64,000 bases of DNA, taken from positions 124,001-188,000 of the forward strand of contig JAVTVJ010011134.1 in NCBI GenBank assembly GCA_034509425.1. The letters are read 5' to 3'. A model generated the notes under the pieces. The model had not been told where the DNA came from. It saw nothing but the letters and a program-made list of their open reading frames with translations, and ran no database searches. Made by a program: the position numbers and the translations under genes. Origin of the DNA: Eopsaltria australis (lineage: Eukaryota; Chordata; Aves; Passeriformes; Petroicidae). How positions within the stretch are numbered: position 1 is the first letter of the stretch; each line of letters begins with the position of its first letter. Of the stretch, positions 12,695-22,990 are shown piece by piece.

Positions 12695-12760
12695 AAAGTC
12701 ACAGAGTCCTTTGGCTGGAAAGGGCACAAATCATTCCCAAGGACCTCGGAGAGCCTGGCA
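12695..12760 (-). mobile_element. Possible degraded CR1 3' end
   Basis: 'cacagagtcctttggctgga' and 'aagggcacaaatcat' resemble the CR1 terminus in minus orientation, but the adjoining sequence does not continue convincingly. Confidence 0.35.
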
Positions 12761-14227
12761 GCACAGGGAATGAATGGCCAGGCTTTGTATTGTGTGACCA
12801 TGGGGAGATAAAGCTGCACCTTGTGCAAGCCTCTGCAGGGCACCCCACATGCACTGCAATTAACCCTTCCTTTAACAACCTGCCTTTCCCCAAGGCCCCA
12901 GATACACATGACACTTTAAAGATTCCTCCAATCAATTAATATAAATTTATAAATCCTTAGGCTGGCTTAGTGTGGGCCAAATTTTCTTCCACGGTTGATC
13001 AGCTCCCATGCAGCTGATCTGAGGGTTTATGTTTAAAGGATGTGCTGCACTTCCAGAGAAGGAGAAACTTTCAGCATTTCTGCACCCACCAAACCACACT
13101 GACTCACTGCCTGCTGTGGTGCTTGGTGTTTACGGGGCGGAGCTTTTAATGTCCACTCTCATTATGTGATAATTCTTCTGGCCTCGGGTCCTTTAGCAAG
13201 GTCAGCCTGTCAGCTTCCTAATTTTTAAAGAACTTTCATCAATGAATGCATGCCATTGAGGAGCTGATAATCCCTCTCAGCAAGTTAACATTGAAAAACA
13301 TCTCTTGGTTTAGGGGTTCATGCACAGCACACAAAATGGGAAAGATAATACATGAGGCATGTGCTGAAGTGTCAGAATCTTGAAGTTATGGTCTGAAGTT
13401 CAGCGGATGAAGGATTCAATCCTTCAACCGAAGGATTTAATTTTGACTTATTGATGATAAACATGTTTCAGACAGGCCAAGACACGTTTCTTCTGGTGTG
13501 AAGGCAGAAGAGAGAACTCAGGTTTTTTTGTCAACATATTATTTACACAGCCATGCTGACAACTTCCTGCTTATTCATCTCCAGGAGATTCCTTGGTGAT
13601 GTCTAGGAAGCAGTGACTGGAAGTGAGGTGAGGTGGGGGATGGATTAGGTGGCTTTAGCATTCCAAAGCCAGCGTGGCACCTCCTTCCTTCACCTGCAGC
13701 AGGCTCCAAATCCACTCCTGCCATGGCAAACACGGTGTTTCCAACTGGAATCTTTCCCCTTCCTGGCCCAGATGGAAAAGCCCAGTTTGGTGGGCACTAT
13801 GCAGAGCCTGAGGGCTGGCAGAGTGCAGAGATCATCCCTGAGCTCTCACAGCTCAGCACAAAACAGCACAGAGGAGGCAGAACCTGTGAGGAGTTGGCCG
13901 TGGAAAGGGTGATAAACCCTGAGGGGTTTTGTGGCATTAATTTGAGAGAGATGTGGGGTAAACTTTGCTGTGTCCTGAGTGAAATGGAACTTTTTTAGGG
14001 CAAGAAATGAAAAAAGATGTTTTCCTATAAAGCAGACATTGCCTGTTTGCTTCTTGTGCTTTAGACTGATCAGAGAGAGCACCTGCTCTGTCCTGCTGCT
14101 GTTCTGTGCCACAGCTGCTTGTGACAGATGCTGCCAATGCCACCTCCGTGCCACCTGTTTGTTTAAGGGAACAGGGACAGCTGTGCTGAAGGCTGAAGGG
14201 TTTTGTGCAGCAGTTCATTCACCAAGC

Positions 14228-14300
14228 TTTCATTTAATTTCATTTTCATTTCATTTCATTTCATTTCATTTCATTTCATTTCATTTCACTCATTCATTCA
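14228..14300 (+). repeat. (TTTCA)n microsatellite
   Basis: About ten TTTCA units, then imperfect CATTCATTCA units. Confidence 0.9.
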
Positions 14301-14304
14301 CTTG

Positions 14305-14870
14305 GGGTTCAGTGATGGTGCTTGGCCTTGTCCTGGTGCCCTGGAGTGGCTCTCTGGAGCAGAGGCTGGACAGAGTTAAGAGAATAAAGTGGGGATTTAT
14401 TAAAGGCCTTCAATAGATGCACCCTGAGCAGTCAGAGGCTGCACCCAAAATGGACAATGGTTCACACAGAAATAAGTTTGGTCCATTCACATATCCCTGG
14501 TTAATCCTCCAATGACAGCCTCAGGTAATGAAGTCACACTCCCCCAGTTTGCTCCCCCTCCAATTCACTTTTGTTTATACTTTTCAAGGCCTGAGGCTGT
14601 GAGGTGTTCTTGGATCTTAGGCCTGGAAGGATTGTTTTGTCTGCCCAAAGTGTGAAGAGAGCTCTCTAACAGCCTGTGTGGAGTTATACACATATATACA
14701 CATATATACACATATATACACATATATACACATATATACACATATATACACATATATACACATATATACACATATATACACATATATACACTCTATATTA
14801 TAGAGTTATGCACTAATGCAGTATAGGATCTGAAAAAATATAAAAGCAAAAATCCTAAGGCATCAATCCA
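14305..14870. mobile_element. Probable endogenous retrovirus solo LTR, disrupted by a microsatellite
   Basis: The segment contains agaataaagtggggatttat followed by taaaggccttcaatagatgca and a later ttggtccattcacatat block. This resembles songbird LTRs as I remember them. There are no gag, pol or env open frames nearby, so it would be a solo LTR. Edges and family are uncertain, and the (CATATATACA)n array lies inside it. Confidence 0.5.
14691..14790 (+). repeat. (CATATATACA)10 decamer array
   Basis: Ten identical 10-bp units. The perfection suggests recent expansion; the purine-pyrimidine alternation could form unusual DNA structure. Confidence 0.97.
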
Positions 14871-16308
14871 GGTGTCACAGGAATTCCCAATGTGTGCCAC
14901 CCTATTCTAGGAGTTCAGGTATCCTGTGAGGTGTGCAGATTCCCAGATTTCACCTGGTAAAGGGGGCAGCCATCAGGCTGTGGCTCCCACAGGAGAATCA
15001 AACACAGAGTGCTCCCCGTTGCTCCATTTCTCTGGCCGAGCTGCCCCCAAGCTGCTGGAATTTCCATTTTGGAGCCTGCTGACTGTGATCCCCACACCTG
15101 CTTGGTGGCAGGGTTTTCCCAGGAAAGCTGGCAGGGAGCAGGCTGTGCTCCAGCTGAGCTGCTCCCTGCTCTGCTCACAGCCCCGAGCAGGAGCAGGAGC
15201 TCTGTGACCATTGGCATCCAGCGAGCATCCGAGTGAACAAACCAACGCTTCCAGGACTCCAGAGCTGTCTCTAATGCTCCAGCCCTGCTTTTCTCATCCA
15301 GAAGCTCCAACGTGCTGGTTGGTTTTTAACAGCCTGGGTAATTGCGGGGTTTGTTCACCCATTGCTTCTCTGAAAGTTGCTGGAGCAGGAGGATTCTGTT
15401 CTTTGCTCCCATTAAACCCCGGCTGTGAGAGCCTTTCCTGCCCCTGACGCTGCTTTGGTCAAGGTCAGAGAGCAGGAAGGCAATTCCCCGGGGGTAGGAC
15501 TGTCCCTGGAGCAGGTCCTTGTTCTGAGAATGATGATCTAAACCTCAAGGTTGCTGTACAGATGATAAATATGATGATTTTTATGAGGGATGCAGGCAGC
15601 TCCTCCTCTCCCCATCATTTTCCAGCCAGGTAATAAAGTTATTTACCTTTATTAATGGTGAACCCTGCACACAGGTGCACAATTGTTTTTTTATTAAGAC
15701 ACGAAGATGTTTCTCTCTTCAGAGGCAATCTGGTGGCATTTTGCTGTGCAGGCAACCTGCATCCATTATTGATGTGGGCATAAGGCAGGCGATCACCTGT
15801 GATTTATTATTTACCTCCTCAAGCCACCCTTGCTTGTAATTTCAAGGCCCACGTATGATTTTGGGGCAAGAATTGCTGAGTAAATCACACAGGCTTAAAT
15901 TTAGGACAGCTCTCCCTTTGGCCTAAGATCAGGATTAATGCTGGTGCTCCAAAAGATGCAAAACTCGTGGATTTTGTTTGATCAGTGGGAAGCAGCTTTT
16001 GACACTCCTGTATATGAATTTATTCAGGTTGGTTTTCTGCTGGAAACTCTTGACACTCACTGTGGGCTCACCCAAAAGGAAAGACTTGTCTGAGTCCTGA
16101 AATGCCTCTAATACGTTAAAAATGAGGTGTATTATTAGAATTCTATGGCAGCTCAGGAGAGTGTCTGTGCTGAGGAGTTGGAGGCTTCTTGAGCAAATGT
16201 GGAGGTTTTTGAGATGAAATTCTGATAACTTATCTCAAAGTGTGGAACAAATGAGAGGAGACTCCAGCACTGCTCAGCACTGAGCTCTGAGGCTGCTTCC
16301 CTTCACGT

Positions 16309-16411
16309 TAATAATGATAGTAATAATAATAATAATAACAACAACAATAATAATAATAGTAAATAATAACAACAACAATAATATATTATTATTACTACAA
16401 TAATAATAAAT
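16309..16411. repeat. TAA/AAC-rich microsatellite
   Basis: Interrupted (TAA)n and (AAC)n. It abuts the dispersed repeat at 16425 and could be the tail of that element on the minus strand. Confidence 0.9.
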
Positions 16412-16424
16412 CTAGTTCATAGCT

Positions 16425-16490
16425 CGTAACTTCCCAAGTGCAAGAGAAACATTGAAATATTTAAGGCACAACAGCAAACTCCATTCCAGG
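16425..16490 (-). repeat. Dispersed short repeat, copy A
   Basis: It shares ttcccaagtgcaagagaaa and attgaaatatt.aaggcacaa with 19715-19775. Both copies are preceded by TAA-rich DNA, consistent with a retroposon inserted in minus orientation with a (TTA)n tail. Confidence 0.7.
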
Positions 16491-17021
16491 AAGCTGCAGA
16501 ATGAGCAGCTCTGAATTTTGCAGTTCTCAGTTTTTCAGCTTTTGCTGAACTTCCACGTTCCAGCTGCGGCTCAGAGGGGAGGAAATGGGGCTGCTGCTCT
16601 CTGATCTCACAGCAAGAATTGGGAAGTGGCTGTGTGCTGGCCTTGCTCATTTCTGCAGAAATTCTTGTTAAAATCCCCTTTGTGTGAGGAACTGACGGCT
16701 CTGCTGGGATTTCATCATGGAAGAGGAAAATGCTTTTCCCCCCCCCCATTTTTGCTTGGAGCTGGAGCTAGTTAAGTGAGGTTTTTGGGAAGACAAGATG
16801 GGGAAAGCTGTTGATCTCTGAGGGAAGCAGCTGCTCCCTCTCTGCTTTTGGTGGCTTTGGAAAGCCCATGAGCACAAACTTCCCTTTGTGTGCTGTCTCT
16901 TCTCATCTGAAATGTGAAAGGACACCAATGATGGCTTGGCAGCAGCTCAGGATTAATGTAACTTCTTCCTTTTTTAACCTGCAGGTTCAAATGAGGCTTT
17001 AAGTGCTTCCAAAAAATGTGA

Positions 17022-17045
17022 TTTTTTTTTTTTTTTTTTTTTTTT
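17022..17045 (+). repeat. Poly-T run
   Basis: About 24 consecutive T. Similar runs occur at 28979-29000 (T), 32554-32568 (T), 34109-34126 (A), 47851-47868 (A) and 54849-54868 (A). Confidence 0.95.
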
Positions 17046-17794
17046 GGCTGCTGCATGCCTGTCTCCAGGGAGTGCTGATGCGCTGTTTGCTGTGGCTGCA
17101 GAGTTTTGCCGTTTGTTTCTGGCACTCTGTGCCAAGTGCCTGTGAATTCCACCAGCCCTGGTGTTGTTTTTGGCTGAACTTCTCTGCCTTTGTGCAGTAG
17201 TTTGTGGTTTTCTTTGAAAATATTTGCCTTGCAGTATTTGTGTGGTTTAGGGCCCAGAGCATCCAAACTGCCTGATTTACAAACAGCCCGGGAGGGGAAC
17301 GCTGCTGATCTTATCTGCTCAGCAAATATTTGCCATCGGGCCAGAGATCTGTGCCCTGCACTGTGCCTGCCATGGAATTATTCAACTAATTTAATTAATT
17401 CCCATTTTCTTATCTCAGAGGTTTTCTGCTGGGCTCTGTTTCCCGTTCAAGGCTCTGTTGTTGGTAGATGAGATGTTGGTGAAAGGGCCTGTCTGGGGAG
17501 GTCGTGTTGATGTTTTCTTTGTGAAATGAATGAGGTGAGAGGAGAGGATTTGGCCATGCTGCCCCTTTTAAGCCTTCCCAGCAAGGAGAGGGGATGATTT
17601 TACTGCAGCTCCACGGCCTGGCTCCCCAGCTCTGAGTGTGACACCAATTCTGGGGGTCTAGGTGATATTTACAATCACGCCACGTCTTTTTATGATGATT
17701 CCCAATGGGTTTAGGCTACAAACATGGCTTTGCACCTTCCCCCATCCGTGAAACTGAGTCAGGATGGGAAGGTTTGGAGCAGGAAGTGCCCGTT

Positions 17795-18135
17795 TGGCTC
17801 TCAGGAACCTCTTGGAGACCTCAGAGCCCCTTCCAGTACCAAAAGGGGTTACAGGAAGGCTGGAGAGGGACACGGGGTGATAGGAGAAGTGGGAATGACC
17901 TTAAACTGAAGGAGGGCAGGGATGGATGGGATATTGGGAAGGAATTCCTCCCTGTGAGGGTCGGCAGGCCCTGGCACAGCTTTCCCAGAGAAGCTGTGGC
18001 TGCCCCTGGATCCCTGGAAGTGCCCAAGGCCAGGCTGGAGCAGCCTGGGCCAGTGGAAGGTGTCCCTGGATGGCAGAGGCTTGGAATGGGATCAGCTTTA
18101 AGGTCCCTCCCGATCCAAATCATTCTGGGACTTCC
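17795..18135 (+). mobile_element. CR1-type LINE, 3' end
   Basis: It has the standard bird CR1 tail order: 'cctcagagccccttccagta', 'tattgggaaggaattc.tccctgtgaggg', 'cagagaagctgtggctgcccc', 'tggaagtgcccaaggccagg', and the end 'aaggtccctcccgatccaaa'. The 5' part is truncated and no reverse transcriptase frame is present. Confidence 0.85.
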
Positions 18136-19709
18136 TTCGTGTCCTCCGAGTCTGGGAACCTGCAGCACCTGTGGGAATCTGCCTCTGAAATGCTTTTTCT
18201 CCCCCCATTTTTGATGCTTTGGCTTTGAATTTTTGGGCTGAAAGCCTCAGGGCTGCCAAAGGACAGCTTTCCTGGGCTGTTATCCCTTGGAACTGGGCTC
18301 GGGGATTTCCCCTTTGGGTCCCTTCATCCTCCTTTTCCTCCTGCACTGTCCCTTCCCTGACATTTGTCCTGGCTCGGGCTTTGGGGTGGCAGGGTTTGGA
18401 TTTTCCAGGGTCAGTGGGGCAGCAGGGATGGGAGGGATCTTCCTGCTGGTCCATGCGAGGTGGGGGCTGCACTCTGGGCAGGAGGAGCAGAGCAAAAGGG
18501 GGGAATTGAAAGATGGAATTGCCTTTGGGAAGCTCCTGAAGCCCCCCTGGGAAAGCCCTGGGATGGACTTTGCTTCTGCCACGCCCAAGGCTTGGGGTTC
18601 AAGCTCCCTTTATTGCCCTGTTTGTGTTCCCAAGGAAAGATGGACCAGAAGGAGAATTTCCCAGAAGAAAATTCCCAGAAGAATTCACCAGGAGAGTTTT
18701 CAAATGAAGACTTTGCACATCACCCCCTGAAATATTCAATTTTCATTACAAATCTTCTAGACTTAGCTAAAAGCGAGCTCTGGCTTAAAATAATCTGGAT
18801 TTTGACAGTGTGAAAAGACCCTTTAAAAGGCAGGATGAGAACTTCTGTGCCAGTTTGGAAATGACTATAACTCACACCAGGTGTTGGCACTGCCGCCCTC
18901 TTCCTGGTGGCTGCTTTTTGGGCACTGGAATTATTTTATTATATTATTTTAGGGCTGGTAGAGTCAAATCTTTGTGCTCGCAGCTGTGAGAATAAAAAGA
19001 ACCCTTTAGTTGTTTAAATAATAAAAAAACTTTGTAAATTTTGACAGAAATCTTGATATGTTTGATGATTATAACCTGCATATCTTTCAGTTCCCAAATC
19101 TGTTGGTGAAAATATTCATGTGTTGTGAACATTTTGGTAGATTTTATTTAAAATTGTTGCCAAAATTGCTGAAAACATTTGAAGGATTTGTATCTCTGAT
19201 TGCCAATTGGAGATAACAAAGGAGTTAATTAAATAAAGTGAATACAAAATACTTATTTGGGTTCAGCTCTAGAATTCTCACTAAAGCTGTGATTTTATGG
19301 ATAATGCTCCAAACTCCTAAACTTATCCCATTTTCCAGGACACAGCTCTTTCTGTCCTGTGTCTTTCCTTGTCCCATTCATCCTTCACTGTTGAAAAAAA
19401 AAAACTGATTGGATTAAAATTCTGCCAAATGCACCTGGAGATATAAAAGTACAGTGGGTTCATCACCCACACCTGGAGGGCACAGGAGTTCCAGAAGGTT
19501 CTTGGTGTGCAAACACTGACCCGAGTGCCTGGACTTTGTGAAATTGTGGTGAATATCTTCTGTGTGGAGACCTGCTCAGCTCTGAAAGCCTGCTTGTGCA
19601 TAAAATCAGAGATCCTGGCTCTGCCTTTCCCTTCAGACACTGAAATCTCTGAATGAAATGAGACTTTTCTGCTTTTTTTAATAAGTAATAATAGTACAAA
19701 ATCTACTTT

Positions 19710-19785
19710 ATAGCTCGTGAGTTCCCAAGTGCAAGAGAAAGATTGAAATATTGAAGGCACAACAGCAACTTCCAAACTCCTGGTT
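19710..19785 (-). repeat. Dispersed short repeat, copy B
   Basis: Second copy of the repeat at 16425-16490, also next to a short TAA-rich run (19678-19695). Family unknown to me. Confidence 0.7.
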
Positions 19786-22287
19786 CAAAGAAAGTGTGGG
19801 ATCAGAACACCTGGGTTTAGTCAGTAGAAAAATGGGATTTTTTTGTACTTGGTTACCTGGGTAAATTGCTTGGTGGAGGAGGGCTGGAAGCAGAATCTTC
19901 AAAGATTTAATTGTTAAAAGGCCTGGTTAATCTGTATTGAGGATTTTTTCTTCATTTTCTGAGGTAATAAGCAATTAGTTTGCATGGGAATTAAGGAAAA
20001 AACACAGGGCCCAAAATCAAAGTATTTTTAGTGTCTTAGAAATCAGAGGAACAAAAGGGGCACCCTGGGCTTGTGCAGCCGAGGATTTAAACCTTGCCCA
20101 AATTCAAGTTTATCACAGCTGAGCTTTGGAGTGAGATAAGCTGGTTTTGCTGATCCCCTGGGAGTTTTATCCAGCTTTTGGCCTCCTCGGTGGGTACAAA
20201 ACTCTGTCTGAAAACTCCTTTCCGTGTTATTCCTCAGCACAAATCCCACCTTTTAAATCTCCTTTTATTATCCCTGGCACAACACAACTGAATTGTCATT
20301 CTGTCATTCCAAAGGAACACTTAATAGCAGGTTACCCCAAAAGGGACTGAAAACCATCATTAAACAACAGGCTCTGCGTTTCAGCCCCTCTGAGCATCTC
20401 AGTGAATTTAACAGCTTTGTTGCCAAATAACCAGAAGGTTGAAATGATTTTGTTTAGTGTGAAAAGCTCCCGAAGTTTCATGCAAAGCACTTGGAGCTGG
20501 GGTGTTGTATTTCAATGAGCCGCAGTGCCTGGCTTCTGTTAAATTTTAAACCTTCATTTGGAGTGGGAGCTTTTATGGGTGGATGAGCTGGAAGAGGTCT
20601 AAGGTTCACCTCAGCTGTCCCAAAGGGAGGTTTCATGTGGTGTTCCCAGCATTGCTGGGCTGGGATAGACTGGGAATTCTCCTTGGGTGAGTTTGGCTCC
20701 ATCTGAATTGAAATGGGGAGGTTTGGTGGGAAGGTTTTCTACGCAGAAACGAGAAATTATAGAAATGAATGAAAATTACAGTCCCTGAATGCTTCCTCTG
20801 ATCAAAAGGGGGGAATTCCTTTGGCAGAGGAGGGTAAATGTGGCTCCCCTGTGCTCTTTCCCAGCTCACTGGGCCATAATGGAGCTCAGAAGTGCAAGAA
20901 AAATATTTATTTGCTTTCAGGAATGCATTGTTCTTACCCAGCTGTTGATTTACAACACAGAATTCTTATTCTCCTATTGCAAGAGTTTTATGGTTTCTTA
21001 CACCCAGCGTCAGAAGCTGATTTTTTAATTGGGTTTTTGAGGATTTTAATAAATACTAATCACTAATTACCTTTTCTGAAAGCTTCAGCCTGCTCTCGTC
21101 TCTCATAACAGTGACAGTGTTCCGTCTCGTGCTCTGAATGGGCAGAAATCGGGGACAGTGCCAGGTGATGTCTCCCAAATGCTAAATGTGTCCCCAAAAC
21201 ACTTATTTTGTTCTCAGAAAAGTCACATTCAACAGGGTGGAGCCCTTGACAGCCTCAGAGAAGCAGCTGGGCAAAATGAAGGTGGTTAAGGAAAATATTG
21301 AATAAAATTAAGATTAATTGGATTTTTATTCTTTGCAGGAAACTGCAAATTCTTTGGCAAAAACTCTGATCAGGAGGGGGAGGAGAAAACCCATCCCTTT
21401 ATATTTTTTTTAATTATCAAGTACACTTCATGGAAATGTGCTATTTACAGTTTTGGTGGTGTTTCACCCAAAACAGATGTTACTGGATAAGGATTGCTCT
21501 TTAGAATGAAAAGATATCATTTGGTGGGGTTTTTGGTCCCATATTTGTATTTCTGTGCCTCTGGACAACGTGAAGTGCAGATCTGTGTCCAGTGCAGCAG
21601 AGCTGCGACTGCAAGAATGGGATTTATACTTAAATTAGTTTTATTGAACAATCTAAATCCTACCAACAGAGAAATTTAGCCCAGTCTGAGTCCCCAGCCA
21701 AGTGCGTGCTGCTGGTTTGCTGTGGTTGGTGTGCTGGGTACCCAGCAGAGCAGATTGAATCACCCAGGCACCCCCAGCCTCACCTGGAGGCAGAACCAGC
21801 CCTGCCCGGGGCCAGCAGAGAGCTCCTGAAGCTGCAGAGCCATCCTGAGCAGCCCCCGGCGGTGCCAGAGGGGAGCGGGGAGAACTCCGCAGGAGAAATG
21901 TGCAAAAATGCAATTATCGCCCACCAAGCACCCATTGCAGGGGGGACAGTGACATCTTGTGGGCTCCACTCGCAAATCTCACCAGAAACTCAGAGCTGGC
22001 CACTTCCAAAGTTGGTTTGAACGGATCTTTTCTGCTTGTGCCTGGGATTGGGGCAGGTTTAACACCCAGCAGCTCGGTGCTGGAGTGTTTGGCTGTGAGG
22101 AACAGTGAGGTGCTGCCCAGGTGATGTGCAAGGTCACTTGTTCATCCTGGAGAGCTCCCAGGGATGTGGCACTGAGATAAAGAGACTCCAAACCCTCGTG
22201 CCAGTTGTGAATCAGATGTGAACTGAATTCCTCCTGTTGTTTTCTCTTTTCAAATGTGGAGCATGAACCTTGTGTTTTCCTCCATGG

Positions 22288-22860
22288 GGATTTAAACCTG
22301 AGTGTTTCAGAGGTCACAAAGATCTGTTATTTGTGATCTGGATTTAAGCTGAGTGTATCAGAGGAGGTCAAACAGCTCTGTCTGTGTTTTTCTTGACCTG
22401 GATTTAAACCTGAGTATTCCAGAGGAGATCAGACAGCTCTATATGTGTTTTTCTTGACTTAGATTTAAAACTGAGTGTTCCAGAGGTCACAAAGATCTGT
22501 TATTTATGATCTGGATTTAAACCTGAGTATTCCAGAGGAGGTCAAACAGCTCTGTTTGTGTTTTCCTCGATCTGGATTTAAAGCTGAGTGTTCCAGAGGT
22601 CACAAAGATCTGTTTTCTTGACCTGGATTTAAAGCTGAGTATTCCAGAAGAGGTCAAACACGTCTGTCTGTGTTTTTCTTAACTTAGATTTAAACCTGAG
22701 TGTTCCAGAGGTCACAAAGATCTGTTACTTATGATCTGGATTTAAAGCTGAGTGTTCCAGAAGAGGTCAAACAGCTCTGTTTGTGTTTTCCTTTATCTGG
22801 ATTTAAAGCTGAGCGTTCCAGAGGTCACAGAGATCTGTTTTCTGTGATCTGGATTTAAGC
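22288..22860 (+). repeat. Two-unit tandem array just upstream of exon 2
   Basis: About ten units begin with ggatttaaa(c/g)ctgagt at 22288, 22340, 22400, 22460, 22513, 22574, 22625, 22685, 22738, 22798, with a partial at 22849. Short units (about 52 bp, '...agaggtcacaaagatctgtt') and long units (about 60 bp, '...gaggaggtcaaacagctctg') follow the order A B B A B A B A B A. Nearly every unit contains AGGTCA. Confidence 0.95.
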
Positions 22861-22912
22861 TGAGGCTCCCCAGTGATGCTGCCCAGCCCTGACTGTGGTG
22901 TCTGTGTTGCAG

Positions 22913-22990
22913 CAGCCAGCAGAGCAGCCAGCAGAGCAGCCACGATGATGACTCCGCGCGGTTCCTGAGCCCCCTCCTGCGTGAGGACAG
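22913..22990 (+). CDS. GRAMD1B: GRAMD1B long-isoform exon 2 (26-codon, frame-preserving)
   Basis: This 78-nt exon lies between ctgtgttgcag and the strong donor GACAG|gtgagt. Read in the phase left by the exon ending at 12187, it gives SSQQSSQQSSHDDDSARF followed by LSPLLRED. The exon is entered and left in phase 2, so it can be included or skipped without a frameshift. The Ser/Gln repeat and Asp cluster suggest a flexible, phosphorylatable linker between the basic first exon and the shared body. The acceptor is a tandem NAGNAG (cagcag), so a variant lacking one serine is likely. It lies about 50 bases after a tandem-repeat array. Its human counterpart is not known to me in detail. The coding call rests on splice signals, an open frame and matching phase at both ends. 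Confidence 0.85.

Larger units (their letters stand above)
12188..22912 (+). other. Intron between long-isoform exons 1 and 2
   Basis: This is about 10.7 kb without recognisable coding sequence. It contains a probable solo LTR with microsatellites (14228-14870), a TAA-rich tract (16309-16411), two copies of a short dispersed repeat (16425-16490, 19710-19785), a CR1 3' end (17795-18135) and the two-unit tandem array before exon 2. Confidence 0.6.
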
